From assembly GCA_030849465.1 (NCBI GenBank), contig JARVLF010000015.1, positions 186,001 through 250,000 on the forward strand: 64,000 bases of DNA, read 5' to 3'. A program made the position numbers and the translations under genes. Positions 19,319 to 28,123 of the stretch are shown here, piece by piece (within the stretch, counting starts at the first letter, position 1; each line of letters opens with the position of its first letter). Source of the stretch: Moesziomyces globuligerus. Its lineage: Eukaryota; Basidiomycota; Ustilaginomycetes; Ustilaginales; Ustilaginaceae. The notes beneath the pieces were generated by a model that did not search any database, had not been told where the DNA came from, and saw only the letters and a program-made list of their open reading frames with translations.

Positions 19319-20647
19319 CTAGTGAGTTCGGATCCAGTCTCCGCTCTTACCGCCGGTCTTACGAACGACGCGGATGTCGGCGATGCGCATCGTCTTGCCC
19401 GCCACTGCCTTGACCATGTCCCAGACGGTGAGGCAGGCGGCGGTGCAAGCGGTGAGGGCCTCCATCTCTACGCCGGTCGGGGCTGCTGTTTTGGCGGTGC
19501 ACTCGACGTCGACGTAGCTCTCGGTGTGGGGCTGGGTGTCGATGAGCGCGAGGCGGACATCGACGTGCGTGAGCGCCAGCGGATGGCAGAGCGGGATGAG
19601 GTCCGCGGTGCGTTTGGCGGCCATGATGCCTGCGAGCTGCGCCGTGTGCAGCACGGGTCCCTTGCCCGAGACGCCACCGCGCGCCTCGGCCGCGCGCACG
19701 AGCTGCGCCGCCTCGTACGGCAGATACACCCGGCCCACCGCCGTCGCACTGCGCGCCGTCGTCGGCTTGGCAGACACATCCACCATCGACGCCGTCCCCG
19801 TCTGCTCGTCGATATGCGACAACCGTCCCGCCTCAACCTCGTCGGATGCAACAGCTAGCGAGGAGTCGTGCGCCGAGACGGCAGCTGCACCCGCTTGCGC
19901 AAACGCCTCCTCTTCGCGCGTAAGCAGCTGCGCTTGCTGGCGCAGCAGCTCGTCGTTGGCCTCCAACGCCGCCGCAGCCGCAGACGCAGGTGGCCTCGAC
20001 GTGCCGCGCTGCGATGCGGGATCGCGCTCGAGTTGCGCGCTCCGCTGCATGAGCCTGTGCTGCGCAGCTAGATCGACTGGCACGGCGAACTCGGCCGACG
20101 CGTCCGGGTTGTCGACAAACGCATCCAGCGACGACCACGGCGAATCGTCGGCCGCACTGCCGTCCTGCATGTACTCGGACCACCGCCCCGACTGCGCGAG
20201 CGATCCGCCACCGCCGAGCACAGTCGGAGCGGAAGGTGGCGCGTCCGAAAACCGTACCCCGGAGAGCGGCGTCGTCGAGACGGCGCGAGACCGAGTCGGG
20301 GCTGCGACGGCCGCCGCTCCGGCACGTGCAAAGATCGCCTCTTCCATCTCTGCGATGGGGTCCTTCGCTGGACTGTGGCTCTGAGCATCTGCATGGGCCG
20401 AGCGAGCAGCAGCAGCGGCGGACTCGCCGTCGTGCTTTCGGTAGACCTGCTGGTAGAGCGATTTGTCCTGCAGATTTTCAAACGCCTTGTCCAGGTCACC
20501 CCACGGACTGTCGTCGTTGTCGTCGTCTTCTTCCTTGCGAGTTGCTCGGTTGTGGCTGCGTGTCGAGCTGTGGAAGGCCCGTCTCGGCGTCACGATCCCA
20601 AAGGGCGACGCACGACCAACGGTGCCCGCTGCTCGCGTCCGGCGCAT
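19319..20647 (-). CDS. moaC: cyclic pyranopterin monophosphate synthase (MoaC/MOCS1B-like) with long N-terminal extension
   Basis: A 442-residue protein whose last 166 residues are MoaC, which with MoaA converts GTP to cyclic pyranopterin monophosphate, the first intermediate of molybdenum-cofactor synthesis. Family marks are [11 protein letters not shown], the LIPLCHPL motif with its catalytic-site His, [11 protein letters not shown], and VWDMVKAV with the paired Asp and Lys. The first ATG in frame is at 20647 and starts an Arg/Ser/Thr-rich stretch ([17 protein letters not shown]) that could target mitochondria. Between them lie about 230 residues of unrecognised, Ala-rich sequence containing a duplicated module (46-116 and 167-259). 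It follows moaA on the same strand 112 nt later, and its frame is open back to 20776, past the moaA stop. Single exon. Confidence 0.92.
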   Translation of the reverse strand: MRRTRAAGTVGRASPFGIVTPRRAFHSSTRSHNRATRKEEDDDNDDSPWGDLDKAFENLQDKSLYQQVYRKHDGESAAAAARSAHADAQSHSPAKDPIAEMEEAIFARAGAAAVAAPTRSRAVSTTPLSGVRFSDAPPSAPTVLGGGGSLAQSGRWSEYMQDGSAADDSPWSSLDAFVDNPDASAEFAVPVDLAAQHRLMQRSAQLERDPASQRGTSRPPASAAAAALEANDELLRQQAQLLTREEEAFAQAGAAAVSAHDSSLAVASDEVEAGRLSHIDEQTGTASMVDVSAKPTTARSATAVGRVYLPYEAAQLVRAAEARGGVSGKGPVLHTAQLAGIMAAKRTADLIPLCHPLALTHVDVRLALIDTQPHTESYVDVECTAKTAAPTGVEMEALTACTAACLTVWDMVKAVAGKTMRIADIRVVRKTGGKSGDWIRTH

Positions 20648-20759
20648 CAATGTCGAGCCTGGCGCTGGAGAGAGGTCGTGGGGCCGGCGACAAGGAGAGC
20701 AAGGGAGAGAGTGAGCCGAGCTTGCTCTGGTCGAGGCTGGCTGGAACAAGGGGAGGGGA

Positions 20760-22338
20760 TCAGCCGCCGATGGTAATCATGGGTCGGTTGAGCGACTTTG
20801 CGAGTTCGGTGGGGTCGCGCATGCCGGCGTGCTTGGCGTGTTTGCGGCCGACGGCAGCCGCGACGAGCTCGAGCAGCTGGTCGTCGGTCGCGGGCGCGCC
20901 GTTGGAGCCGGCACTGAGCGAAGTGATGGGCTCGAAGCCCGTGCGCATCGCATCGCGCAGGCTCACTTCGGCATTGCCAAACAGGCAGACCTGTACCGTG
21001 ACAAAGGCGAGGGCAAACAGGTCAGCACTTTGCGCCGGTGCCGAAGAGACGCAATGGAACGAAACACTTACCTTGAGATTACCATCCGCGGTGATGCGGA
21101 GTCGATTGCACGTACCACAGAAATTGTCCGTCATGCTGTGGGATTGGAGAGCAAGGACGTTGTCAGTTAAGCATGGCCGCGTGGATGCGTGGACGCAAGG
21201 CCCAACGTACCTTGTGATGAATCCGACGGTGCCCTGATGGCCAGGCACGCGCCAGTGTTTCGAGGTATCGTTGGGGTCGTCGCGCCTGGGCACGCGCTCG
21301 AACTCCGGGAAGTCGGCTTGGATGGTGCGGACGAGATCGCGGTAAGGCACAAGTTTGTTGACCTGCCACTTGTTGCCGTCGAACGGCATGTACTGTTGAA
21401 GCAAAAAAGCGGGATCAGCAAATCAGCGGTGTCGACAAGTAGCGGACCTTATGGAGGACTGTCGAACTCACCTCGATGAAGCGAATGGTGATAGGCATGT
21501 GTTCAGTGAGGCGGACAAAGTCGAGCACGTCGTGGGTGTCGTTGAGGCCCTTGATGACGACGACGTTGATCTTGACGCTCGGCATGCCGAGTGCCAGGGC
21601 GCGGTGAATGCAGTCCATGACGGCCTCGTGGCCCCTCCTTCTGGTCATGAATTCGAACTTGAAGGGGTCGAGGGTGTCGAGGGAGATGTTGAGGTGGGTG
21701 AGACCGTTGTTGACGAGCGTGTCGAGCTTGCGCCTGCCGAGGGCGATGGCGTTTGTGGTGATGCCGATCTGCTCGAGGCCATGCTGCTTGAGCGCAGCGA
21801 GCGAAGAGACGATCTGAGGCAGATCGGAGCGGACGGTGGGCTCGCCGCCCGTGAGGCGGATCTTGGTGACGCCCTGGGAAACGAAGAGCGAGGCAAGCCG
21901 CTCGACCTCGGCGGTGGAGAGGAGCTTGTCGGATGGGGTGAGCGGCACGCCGTCCTCGGGCATGCAGTAGAGGCAGCGGAGGTTGCACTTTTCGGTGAGC
22001 GAGATGCGGAGGTAGGTGTGCTGACGCGCGTGGCGATCGCGCAGGACGGGCGAAGGCGGCGGTGCGATGCTTGCGTCGATCTGCGAGATCCTTTGCTGAG
22101 CGCGCTGTTGCTGCTGCGGCTGAACCAGAGGAGGTTGACGGAGGGCGATGCGGTCGATGGGCGAGCTCGAAGATGCAGAGGACTCGACATGGCTGCTGGC
22201 GACAAGTGGTTTCAAAGACGTAGCAGAGACCGTCAGTGTGCGTCGGTGCACGAGAGAGACGCCCGCGAGAGCCACTTGTGTGCTTCGAGTTACAGCGGAC
22301 GTCAACGCCCTGAGGCGGCTTGGACCTGCCATGGACAT
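20760..22338 (-). CDS. moaA: GTP 3',8-cyclase (MoaA/MOCS1A-like), four exons
   Basis: A radical-SAM enzyme, 447 residues after splicing. Exons (minus strand) are 22338-21472, 21392-21211, 21135-21072 and 20990-20760; introns of 79, 75 and 81 nt have GTGAGT, GTACGT and GTAAGT donors and CAG acceptors. The first 4Fe-4S cluster is bound by C118, C122 and C125 (CNLRCLYC). The second, GTP-binding cluster uses C356, C359 and C373, split by the third intron. The protein ends in Gly-Gly (MITIGG), which is required in human MOCS1A. The N-terminus is Arg/Ser/Thr-rich, fitting mitochondrial import. Reading without splicing would lose the [15 protein letters not shown] block, so the intron calls are well supported. 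Partner moaC follows directly. Confidence 0.95.
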
Positions 22339-22648
22339 GGCTATGAATGTGCAGAGGCACCGCTTTTCTCTGCTCGCCCAGCCGATTTGCGGTTGCGGTC
22401 TTGTTGGTGATCGTAATGCTGGAGTGGATGGTGGTAGTGGCCATGGACGTCCCGAGCGCCAGAAGGGTCTTTTGTCTCTTCTCTTCCGCAGCTCTGCTTT
22501 TTCTCCGCACACCCACCGCTCCCGCTTTTGCCGAGGCCCGGTGGTGGCGTGGGATTTTCGAAACCGGATGTTACGGCGTCGTTGAGAAACAAAACCTTCG
22601 GCCAAGTCCGAAGAGCGGGAGCGGAGACCGAAAATGGAGTTGCCCAAT

Positions 22649-22655
22649 CTTATCT
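22649..22655 (-). promoter_or_regulatory. GATA-factor site (AGATAAG)
   Basis: A match to the HGATAR consensus of fungal nitrogen regulators (AreA/Nit2 type), read on the minus strand. It lies about 310 bp before the moaA start and 600 bp before the permease start. A heptamer is weak evidence alone; context and a second copy raise it. Confidence 0.4.
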
Positions 22656-22920
22656 GGGCGCGGGGGCGCGTCAAAAGCGAGGCGTCAAAACCGAGGCTGC
22701 TCATTCGTCGTCTCTCTGCACTGATTGGAGCGGTGCGCAATCTCGGGCGAGCGAGCGCATCGCTAAGCGACGCCGCCGCCGCCGCCGCCTCGATGATTGG
22801 CGAGCCGTGACCGTGCAGAACGCCACCGGCTGCTCGATATCCGGCGAGGCGGGTGTGTGCTCTTGCGTTCCAAGTGAGAGGGTCCCCATGCGATTCGCTG
22901 CAGATGGCAAAGTTGCAGTC

Positions 22921-22927
22921 CTTATCA
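22921..22927 (-). promoter_or_regulatory. GATA-factor site (TGATAAG)
   Basis: A second HGATAR match, 266 bp from the first in the same divergent promoter and about 320 bp before the purine permease ATG. Purine uptake genes are under GATA control in other fungi; use here is inferred. Confidence 0.4.
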
Positions 22928-23247
22928 CCGGTCAAAGCTCTTGCCGCCTTCTATGGCCCGTGCCTGCCGAAACCCTGAGCACATCCGCCATTTCACTCAT
23001 CGTCACATGCACTTGACCGTCCCGCCCGTCAGCTGAGCCGGCTCGCGTGGGTAGCGCATTCGACGTCGAGTCAACTTCATTTCATATAACTAATCATATC
23101 GTCCTTTCGCTCATCTGGCGCGCTACCTGGCGGCCCGCAGATTCGGTACCTCGCTCCCACCCTTTTCCCACTCGAGTCTGACTGGGGCCCCCTTTTGTCC
23201 ATTTCATTCCGCCCTTCGAGCATTGCAGCATCGCAAGCACTGCGCAG

Positions 23248-25062
23248 ATGGACGTCGAACGAAAGGACCGCGACACCATGTCCTCCAAGGTCGCCACCGT
23301 CACCACACAGCCCTTTGGACAGCCTGAGCCGCAGCTGTACGCGCCAGACGAGCACACCGCTTCTGCGCCGGGACCCGCTGCATCGTGGACGCACAATCCA
23401 CGTGCCAAGCTACGCTCGATCGCGCGCAGGGTGAGCACGCGCCAGGGCTGGCTGGGCGACTACAACTTTGGCGCGCTCTGCCTGCCGCGTCTCCTGCCCT
23501 GGAAGCCCGATAGTAAGCTCAACGGCGGTGCGGCCGAATCGCCCTTCTACGGCGTGCACGACGATCTGCCCATCGCCGTAGCGGCCATTTGCGGCTTGCA
23601 GCATGCGCTCGCCATGCTCGGCGGCCTCATCACGCCCCCCATGATCATCGCCTCGTCGCTGAGCCTCTCGGGCGAGACGTCGGCCTACCTCATCTCGGCC
23701 AGCCTCATCACCTCGGGCCTCATCTCGGCCGTCCAGCAGAGCGCCGTCCCGCTCCCTTTCCTCGGCGGTCGCCAGCTCGGCACCGGCCTGCTCAGCGTCG
23801 TCGGCACCAGCTTCACCACGCTCTCGGTCACCACCAGCATCTTCACCAACCTCTACGCAGAGGGCGTCTGTCCCACCAATCCCGACGGCAGTCGCGCCGC
23901 GTGCCCCGACGCCTATGGATATCTCCTCGGCACCTGCGCCGTATGTGCGCTCCTCGAGATCGCCCTCTCCTTCCTCCCTCCCCGCGTGCTCAAGCGCATG
24001 TTCCCGCCCATCATCACCGGCACCGTCGTCGCCTTCATCGGCATCAAGCTCATCGGAGAGTCCGCCATCCCCTCGTTCGGCGGCGGTGCATCGTGCCACG
24101 GAACCGAACAGCTCTGCATGGGCACCGACCACCGCGCATACCTCTGGGGCGACGCGCACTACCTCGGTCTCGGCTTCCTCTCGTTCATGACCGTGCTGCT
24201 CGTCGAGATCTTCGGTAGCCCCTCGATGCGCAATGCCTCGATCGCCATCGGTCTGCTCTTTCCGCTCGTCGTCGCCGGCCCGCTCGGCTACATGTCGTCC
24301 GAGCCCATCGACTCGGCGAGGCCCATCACCTTTCTGTGGGTCGAGACGTTTAAGCTGCGCGTCTACGGCCCGGCCGTGCTCCCGCTGCTGGCGGTGTACA
24401 TCTCGCTCATGATGGAGTGCATCGGCGACGTGACGGCGACATCGGAGGTGAGCCGCGTCGAGGTCGACGGCCTCGCCTACGATCGACGCATCAGCGGCGG
24501 CGTGCTCGTCGACGGACTCGCAGGCGTCTTCAGCGCGCTCTTCACCGTGCCACCGCTCTCGGTGTTTGCGCAGAACAACGGCGTCATCGCCATCACAAAG
24601 TGCGCCAACATCCAGGCAGGCAGGTGGTGCAGCTTCTGGCTCGTCCTCTTTGGCGTCATTGGTAAGCTCGCCGGTTGCGTCCGTGCGATTCCGCAGCCAG
24701 TGCTGGGTGGAGTGCTCTTGGTCCTCTTTGGTTCGATTGCAGTGTCCGGCATCAAGGTGCTCCAGAACGTGACGTTCACCAGGCGCAATCGCTTCATCCT
24801 CGCCATCAGCTTCGGTTGGGGTTTCGGCACGCTCCTCGCCGACGATCTCTTCGCCAACCTCTTCACGTACAGCGGTAGCAACAAGGCGCTCGCCGGCTTT
24901 CTGGATAGCATCATCATCGTCATCAGCACGCCCTTCCTCATCAGCGCCATCGTCGGCATGATCGCCAACGCCGTCCTGCCGCTCGACGAGGAGGACAGGC
25001 GCATCCAGCGATACACCGATTCGCCTGCCCGCTCCATGGACGATGAAAAGATGACGGCCTAG
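23248..25062 (+). CDS. uric acid/xanthine permease (NAT/NCS2 family, UapA-like)
   Basis: A 604-residue proton-coupled purine importer of the plasma membrane. The nucleobase-ascorbate transporter signature is present as QNNGVIAITK from residue 442, followed by CANIQAGRWCSFWLV as in Aspergillus UapA/UapC. The Q-N-x-G at this site in UapA goes with xanthine and uric acid specificity. A QH-type motif in TM1 (GLQHALAMLGG) is also present. Length and the roughly 12-14 hydrophobic segments fit the family. The N-terminal 75 residues are cytosolic and end in a basic stretch. Single exon. It faces moaA across a promoter with two GATA sites. ATG at 23248 gives MDVERKD; a second ATG 10 codons later (MSSKVAT) is possible. 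Confidence 0.92.
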   Translation: MDVERKDRDTMSSKVATVTTQPFGQPEPQLYAPDEHTASAPGPAASWTHNPRAKLRSIARRVSTRQGWLGDYNFGALCLPRLLPWKPDSKLNGGAAESPFYGVHDDLPIAVAAICGLQHALAMLGGLITPPMIIASSLSLSGETSAYLISASLITSGLISAVQQSAVPLPFLGGRQLGTGLLSVVGTSFTTLSVTTSIFTNLYAEGVCPTNPDGSRAACPDAYGYLLGTCAVCALLEIALSFLPPRVLKRMFPPIITGTVVAFIGIKLIGESAIPSFGGGASCHGTEQLCMGTDHRAYLWGDAHYLGLGFLSFMTVLLVEIFGSPSMRNASIAIGLLFPLVVAGPLGYMSSEPIDSARPITFLWVETFKLRVYGPAVLPLLAVYISLMMECIGDVTATSEVSRVEVDGLAYDRRISGGVLVDGLAGVFSALFTVPPLSVFAQNNGVIAITKCANIQAGRWCSFWLVLFGVIGKLAGCVRAIPQPVLGGVLLVLFGSIAVSGIKVLQNVTFTRRNRFILAISFGWGFGTLLADDLFANLFTYSGSNKALAGFLDSIIIVISTPFLISAIVGMIANAVLPLDEEDRRIQRYTDSPARSMDDEKMTA

Positions 25063-25155
25063 GTCGGGATGATCATGGCTTCTCGTGTATACTAGTTTCT
25101 CAGTCTCGTGCTTAGGTGAAGTCATTGCATTTGAGGTATAGATGATGCATGGGGT

Positions 25156-25703
25156 TTAGAGGACGAGGGTGCCGGCGATGGCGGAGCCGAGGAGGACGGT
25201 GAGGGTAGCGGCAAGGGCGTTGATGGGGAAGCCGTTGAGGTTGGCCATGGCGGCGTTGGCTGCGCCCGTGGCGGCGGTGGCACCGGACGAGGCGGCGCTG
25301 GCGGCGCTACCGGCGCCCGAGGTGACAGCAGTGGCAGCGCTGGCGCCACCCGAGGTGGCCTGGGAAGCGACGCTCGAGGCTCCCGTGGCGATGCTGGTCG
25401 CAACGCTAGCGGCACCCGAGGTGGCAGTGCTGACCGCACCGCCGCCGACCGAGGTGAGCGTCGAGACGGCGCCGGCACCGCCAGAGGTCACGTCGCCAAA
25501 GACCGAGGTGGCGCCCGAGGCGATGGTCTGGCCCACACCACCGAGTGCACTCGTCACGTCACTCAGGACTGCGAGAAAACAACAGTGTCAGCTGAGCTCG
25601 TGAGGCCAACGAAAGGTCGAACGTACTTACACTGAGCCTGAGTGCCGGCGACAAGGACGGCGAGAAGGAGAGCCTGGAAGAAGAAGATGGACTTGGTGTT
25701 CAT
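25156..25703 (-). CDS. small secreted Ala/Ser/Gly-rich protein with GPI-type tail, two exons
   Basis: A spliced frame of 161 residues. Exon 1 (25703-25631) encodes a clear signal peptide, MNTKSIFFFQALLLAVLVAG then TQA; exon 2 (25568-25156) the rest; the 62-nt intron has GTAAGT and CAG ends. The mature part is almost wholly Ala, Ser, Thr, Gly and Val in irregular repeats of the type ATSGAAS or TSGGAS, and it ends in a hydrophobic segment (INALAATLTVLLGSAIAGTL) after ANLNG, as in GPI precursors. No enzyme domain or cysteine is visible, so a wall or surface mannoprotein is likely. A TATA-like element lies 62 bp upstream of the ATG. I do not recognise a named family. Confidence 0.75.
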
Positions 25704-26533
25704 ATTGACGAATGTGGGGTTTGACGTTGATGTGTATGGGAGGTATGAGTGGCGAGAAGGACGGATTATATGTTAAAGGAGGAGAGGGATGAAGCGATAG
25801 AAGGCCGTAGCTAGCGAAGCCGGGCTAACACAAGCGACGCTGTGCTGCAAAGTGTGACGGCTGCGCAAGCGAGCGTGATCGTCTGTACGTCTAGATTGGG
25901 ATTGCAGCCGAAACGAGCTTCGAAGCCCGGTCGTGTGGCCAGTAAACTCGACGCCTACGAGGGTTGCCAAGGGAACAGCACACGGCAACGGCACAGCTTG
26001 GCGGTGCGAGGGCGGTGCGGCCCAACGGCGACGCGGGGGAATCGACGTCAATGTCGTCATCCGGCGTCCAGCAGCACGGCAGCAGCACCGCGGACGTGTC
26101 TCCAGCCTGTCCGAACTTGGCACCGCCCTCCGTCACTAGGCGCCAAACGCCATCCGTCCTCGACTTTAATGCACGAGGTTTCACTTGCGGCACGCCATCC
26201 TCCTGTGGCCCTGGGCGTTGATGCTGCAACCCGCCAAGCTCGGCCGCCGCATCACCACTTTTAGCCGGTCACCCTTCAATGCCTGCCGCCGAGTGCTAAC
26301 GCCAAGGCGCGGTTCGATAGCACACTCAGCTCCACGGACCAAACCTCGGAACGTCACGATGCGAAGCGCCGCAGCGTGTTAGACCGGGACGAGGGGTCAA
26401 AGATGGCGTCTGATCGGGACGGCATCGGGAAACCCCGCACTTTTACGTCGATTTCACGCGGCGCTTAAGCAAATGTGAATTGCCTCGATCTGGCCGGGGC
26501 AAGGCTGAACGCACGAGCCCCTCGACCTACCAC
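25704..26533. promoter_or_regulatory. divergent promoter region: GPI protein / TMEM135-like gene
   Basis: An 830-bp gap with a TATAAT element (minus sense) at 25765-25770 for the GPI protein. No gene, tRNA or repeat is visible in the rest. Confidence 0.5.
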
Positions 26534-28123
26534 ATGCCATCCTCATCACCTCGTACGACATCGACCGGACGAGCGATGGCTTCGCCAATGTCGTCGTCGC
26601 AAACCACGCCGTCGCGCGTCGGCGCACCCAGCAGCCTATCGGAGCTGCGTGCGTTCCTGGCTGATCCTCCGCTCTCGCCGCGCGCGCGCGTCGTCGCCCG
26701 AGCCTTTGCCGTCGGCTACTCGGCCAACGCGGTGCTCGACGGCCTCCTGCCGCTGGCTCTGCGCAAAAAGTCGCCGCGCGAGGCTCTGCGCGCACTCGTA
26801 TCGCTCACCTCGCTGCGTTCCGGCGCGGTGCTGGCGCTCTTCTCGGCCATCTACCGCCACCTCCTCGCCCGGTTGACGAGCGTACGCTTGCAGCTCTTGC
26901 AACGCTCCTTCAACCGCGATCGCCTCGACTATGCCGTGACGCGCGACCGGGTCAAGGCGCGCCTCGTGCGTGTGCTCGAGTCCGCAGCGCTCGTACCGTT
27001 CGTAGCAGCGCTCGCAGCCTCGAGCGTCCTGGCCGCCTTCCCCATCGCCTCGCTGCGCAGATCGCTGGCTCTGTGGCTGGGCACCAAGGCGGTGGAGAAC
27101 CTCTACACGCATCTGCGCGCCGTGCAGTCTCGGTCCGTGGCCTGGGTGCCGGACTGGATCGGCGGCGCGTTCTTCTACGCCCTTGCCAACGGCCAGCTGC
27201 TTTGGACGTTCCTCTTCGAACCCAGCTGCTTCCCCTCGTCCTATGGCCGCGTCATCCTCGCGCGAAGTACGTCGTACATCCCTCCGCGTCCGGCGGGTCT
27301 ACCATCGTCGATCCCCTGGCCGGCTCCACGCGATGTAGCAGATACGATCGCGCAGCTCTCGACGCCGACGCGCACCTCGGCGGCGTATCCGGCATTCAAG
27401 GCGCCCGTGCTCTCGGCCCTCACGCCGTCCAAGTATCCGACGACGAGGTATGCGCTCATCAACCCCGTGCTCGACTACGCACCTGCGCATCCGGCGCACT
27501 CGCGCCTGCTGTGTGCGCTCCTCCATCCCACCGAGCCCTCGTGCGCGCGCAACTTTGTCGCCTTCTTTGCGCGCGAGTGGCAGGCCTCGGCCAAGTTTGT
27601 CGCCGCCTTCACCGCCGCCACCCAGCTCCTCTCGTACCGCAAGGTGCTCAAGGATCCCGAGACGGCGCTCTTCCGCTTCGTCCTCGCCGTCGTTCAGGGC
27701 GCGACGGTCATCTCGGGTAGCATCGGCACCGCTTGGGGTCTCACGTGCTTCTTCCAGCAGTATCTGCCTCGAACCCTCCTTCCGACAAAACGCTACTTCT
27801 TGAATGGCTTCATCAGCAGCGTCTTTATCCTCGCCGTGCCCAAGGCGAGGAGGGCACAGCTCGGCTCGTACGTCGCTCGCCAGTCGATCGACGCCGCCTA
27901 CGGCGTCGGCAAGAAGCAGGGCTGGATCAGGCCCGTTCCGGGCGCGGACACCGCCATCCTCGCGCTCGGCTTGGCCACGCTGACGGCGCTCTACGAGACC
28001 AGGCCCAAGGCGGTCGAGAGCTCGGTCCGCAAGTCGATCTGGCTCCTCGCCGGCAACCCGGCCACGGTGGACGGCGAGAAGCAGAAGGAGCTCCAGTGGA
28101 AAGCCGAAGACAAGTCGCAGTAA
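26534..28123 (+). CDS. TMEM135-like multi-pass membrane protein
   Basis: A predicted 529-residue membrane protein, single exon. Features reminiscent of the animal TMEM135 family (peroxisomal/mitochondrial, linked to mitochondrial dynamics and lipid trafficking) are LRSGAVLALFSAIYRHL, WLGTKAVENLY, WIGGAFFYALANGQLLW and, further on, LHPTEPSCARNFVAFFAREW with its HP and Cys. The two halves appear as two helical-bundle repeats distantly like the Tim17 fold. By eye, the half resembling the human C-terminal part comes first here; this order needs an alignment to confirm. The ATG at 26534 is the first in frame. Function is inferred from family only; it could also be placed in a fungal peroxin-like group. 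Confidence 0.55.
   Translation: MPSSSPRTTSTGRAMASPMSSSQTTPSRVGAPSSLSELRAFLADPPLSPRARVVARAFAVGYSANAVLDGLLPLALRKKSPREALRALVSLTSLRSGAVLALFSAIYRHLLARLTSVRLQLLQRSFNRDRLDYAVTRDRVKARLVRVLESAALVPFVAALAASSVLAAFPIASLRRSLALWLGTKAVENLYTHLRAVQSRSVAWVPDWIGGAFFYALANGQLLWTFLFEPSCFPSSYGRVILARSTSYIPPRPAGLPSSIPWPAPRDVADTIAQLSTPTRTSAAYPAFKAPVLSALTPSKYPTTRYALINPVLDYAPAHPAHSRLLCALLHPTEPSCARNFVAFFAREWQASAKFVAAFTAATQLLSYRKVLKDPETALFRFVLAVVQGATVISGSIGTAWGLTCFFQQYLPRTLLPTKRYFLNGFISSVFILAVPKARRAQLGSYVARQSIDAAYGVGKKQGWIRPVPGADTAILALGLATLTALYETRPKAVESSVRKSIWLLAGNPATVDGEKQKELQWKAEDKSQ

Larger units (their letters stand above)
22339..23247. promoter_or_regulatory. divergent promoter region: moaA / purine permease
   Basis: This 909-bp stretch separates two divergent starts. 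It holds two GATA-factor sites (listed separately) and a TATAA at 23086-23090, about 160 bp before the permease ATG. Frames here look non-coding. Confidence 0.55.

Noticed and set aside
20648..20749. An earlier moaC start at 20749
   Set aside because: The codon is TTG, not ATG; the first in-frame ATG is at 20647. The open frame there is kept as evidence for possible fusion splicing only.
23410..25125. A 571-codon minus-strand frame
   Set aside because: Antisense to the purine permease, with no recognisable motif and charged low-complexity composition.
26311..26321. A tRNA B-box-like string ggttcgatagc
   Set aside because: It misses the conserved CC end, no A box lies at the right distance and no cloverleaf can be drawn.
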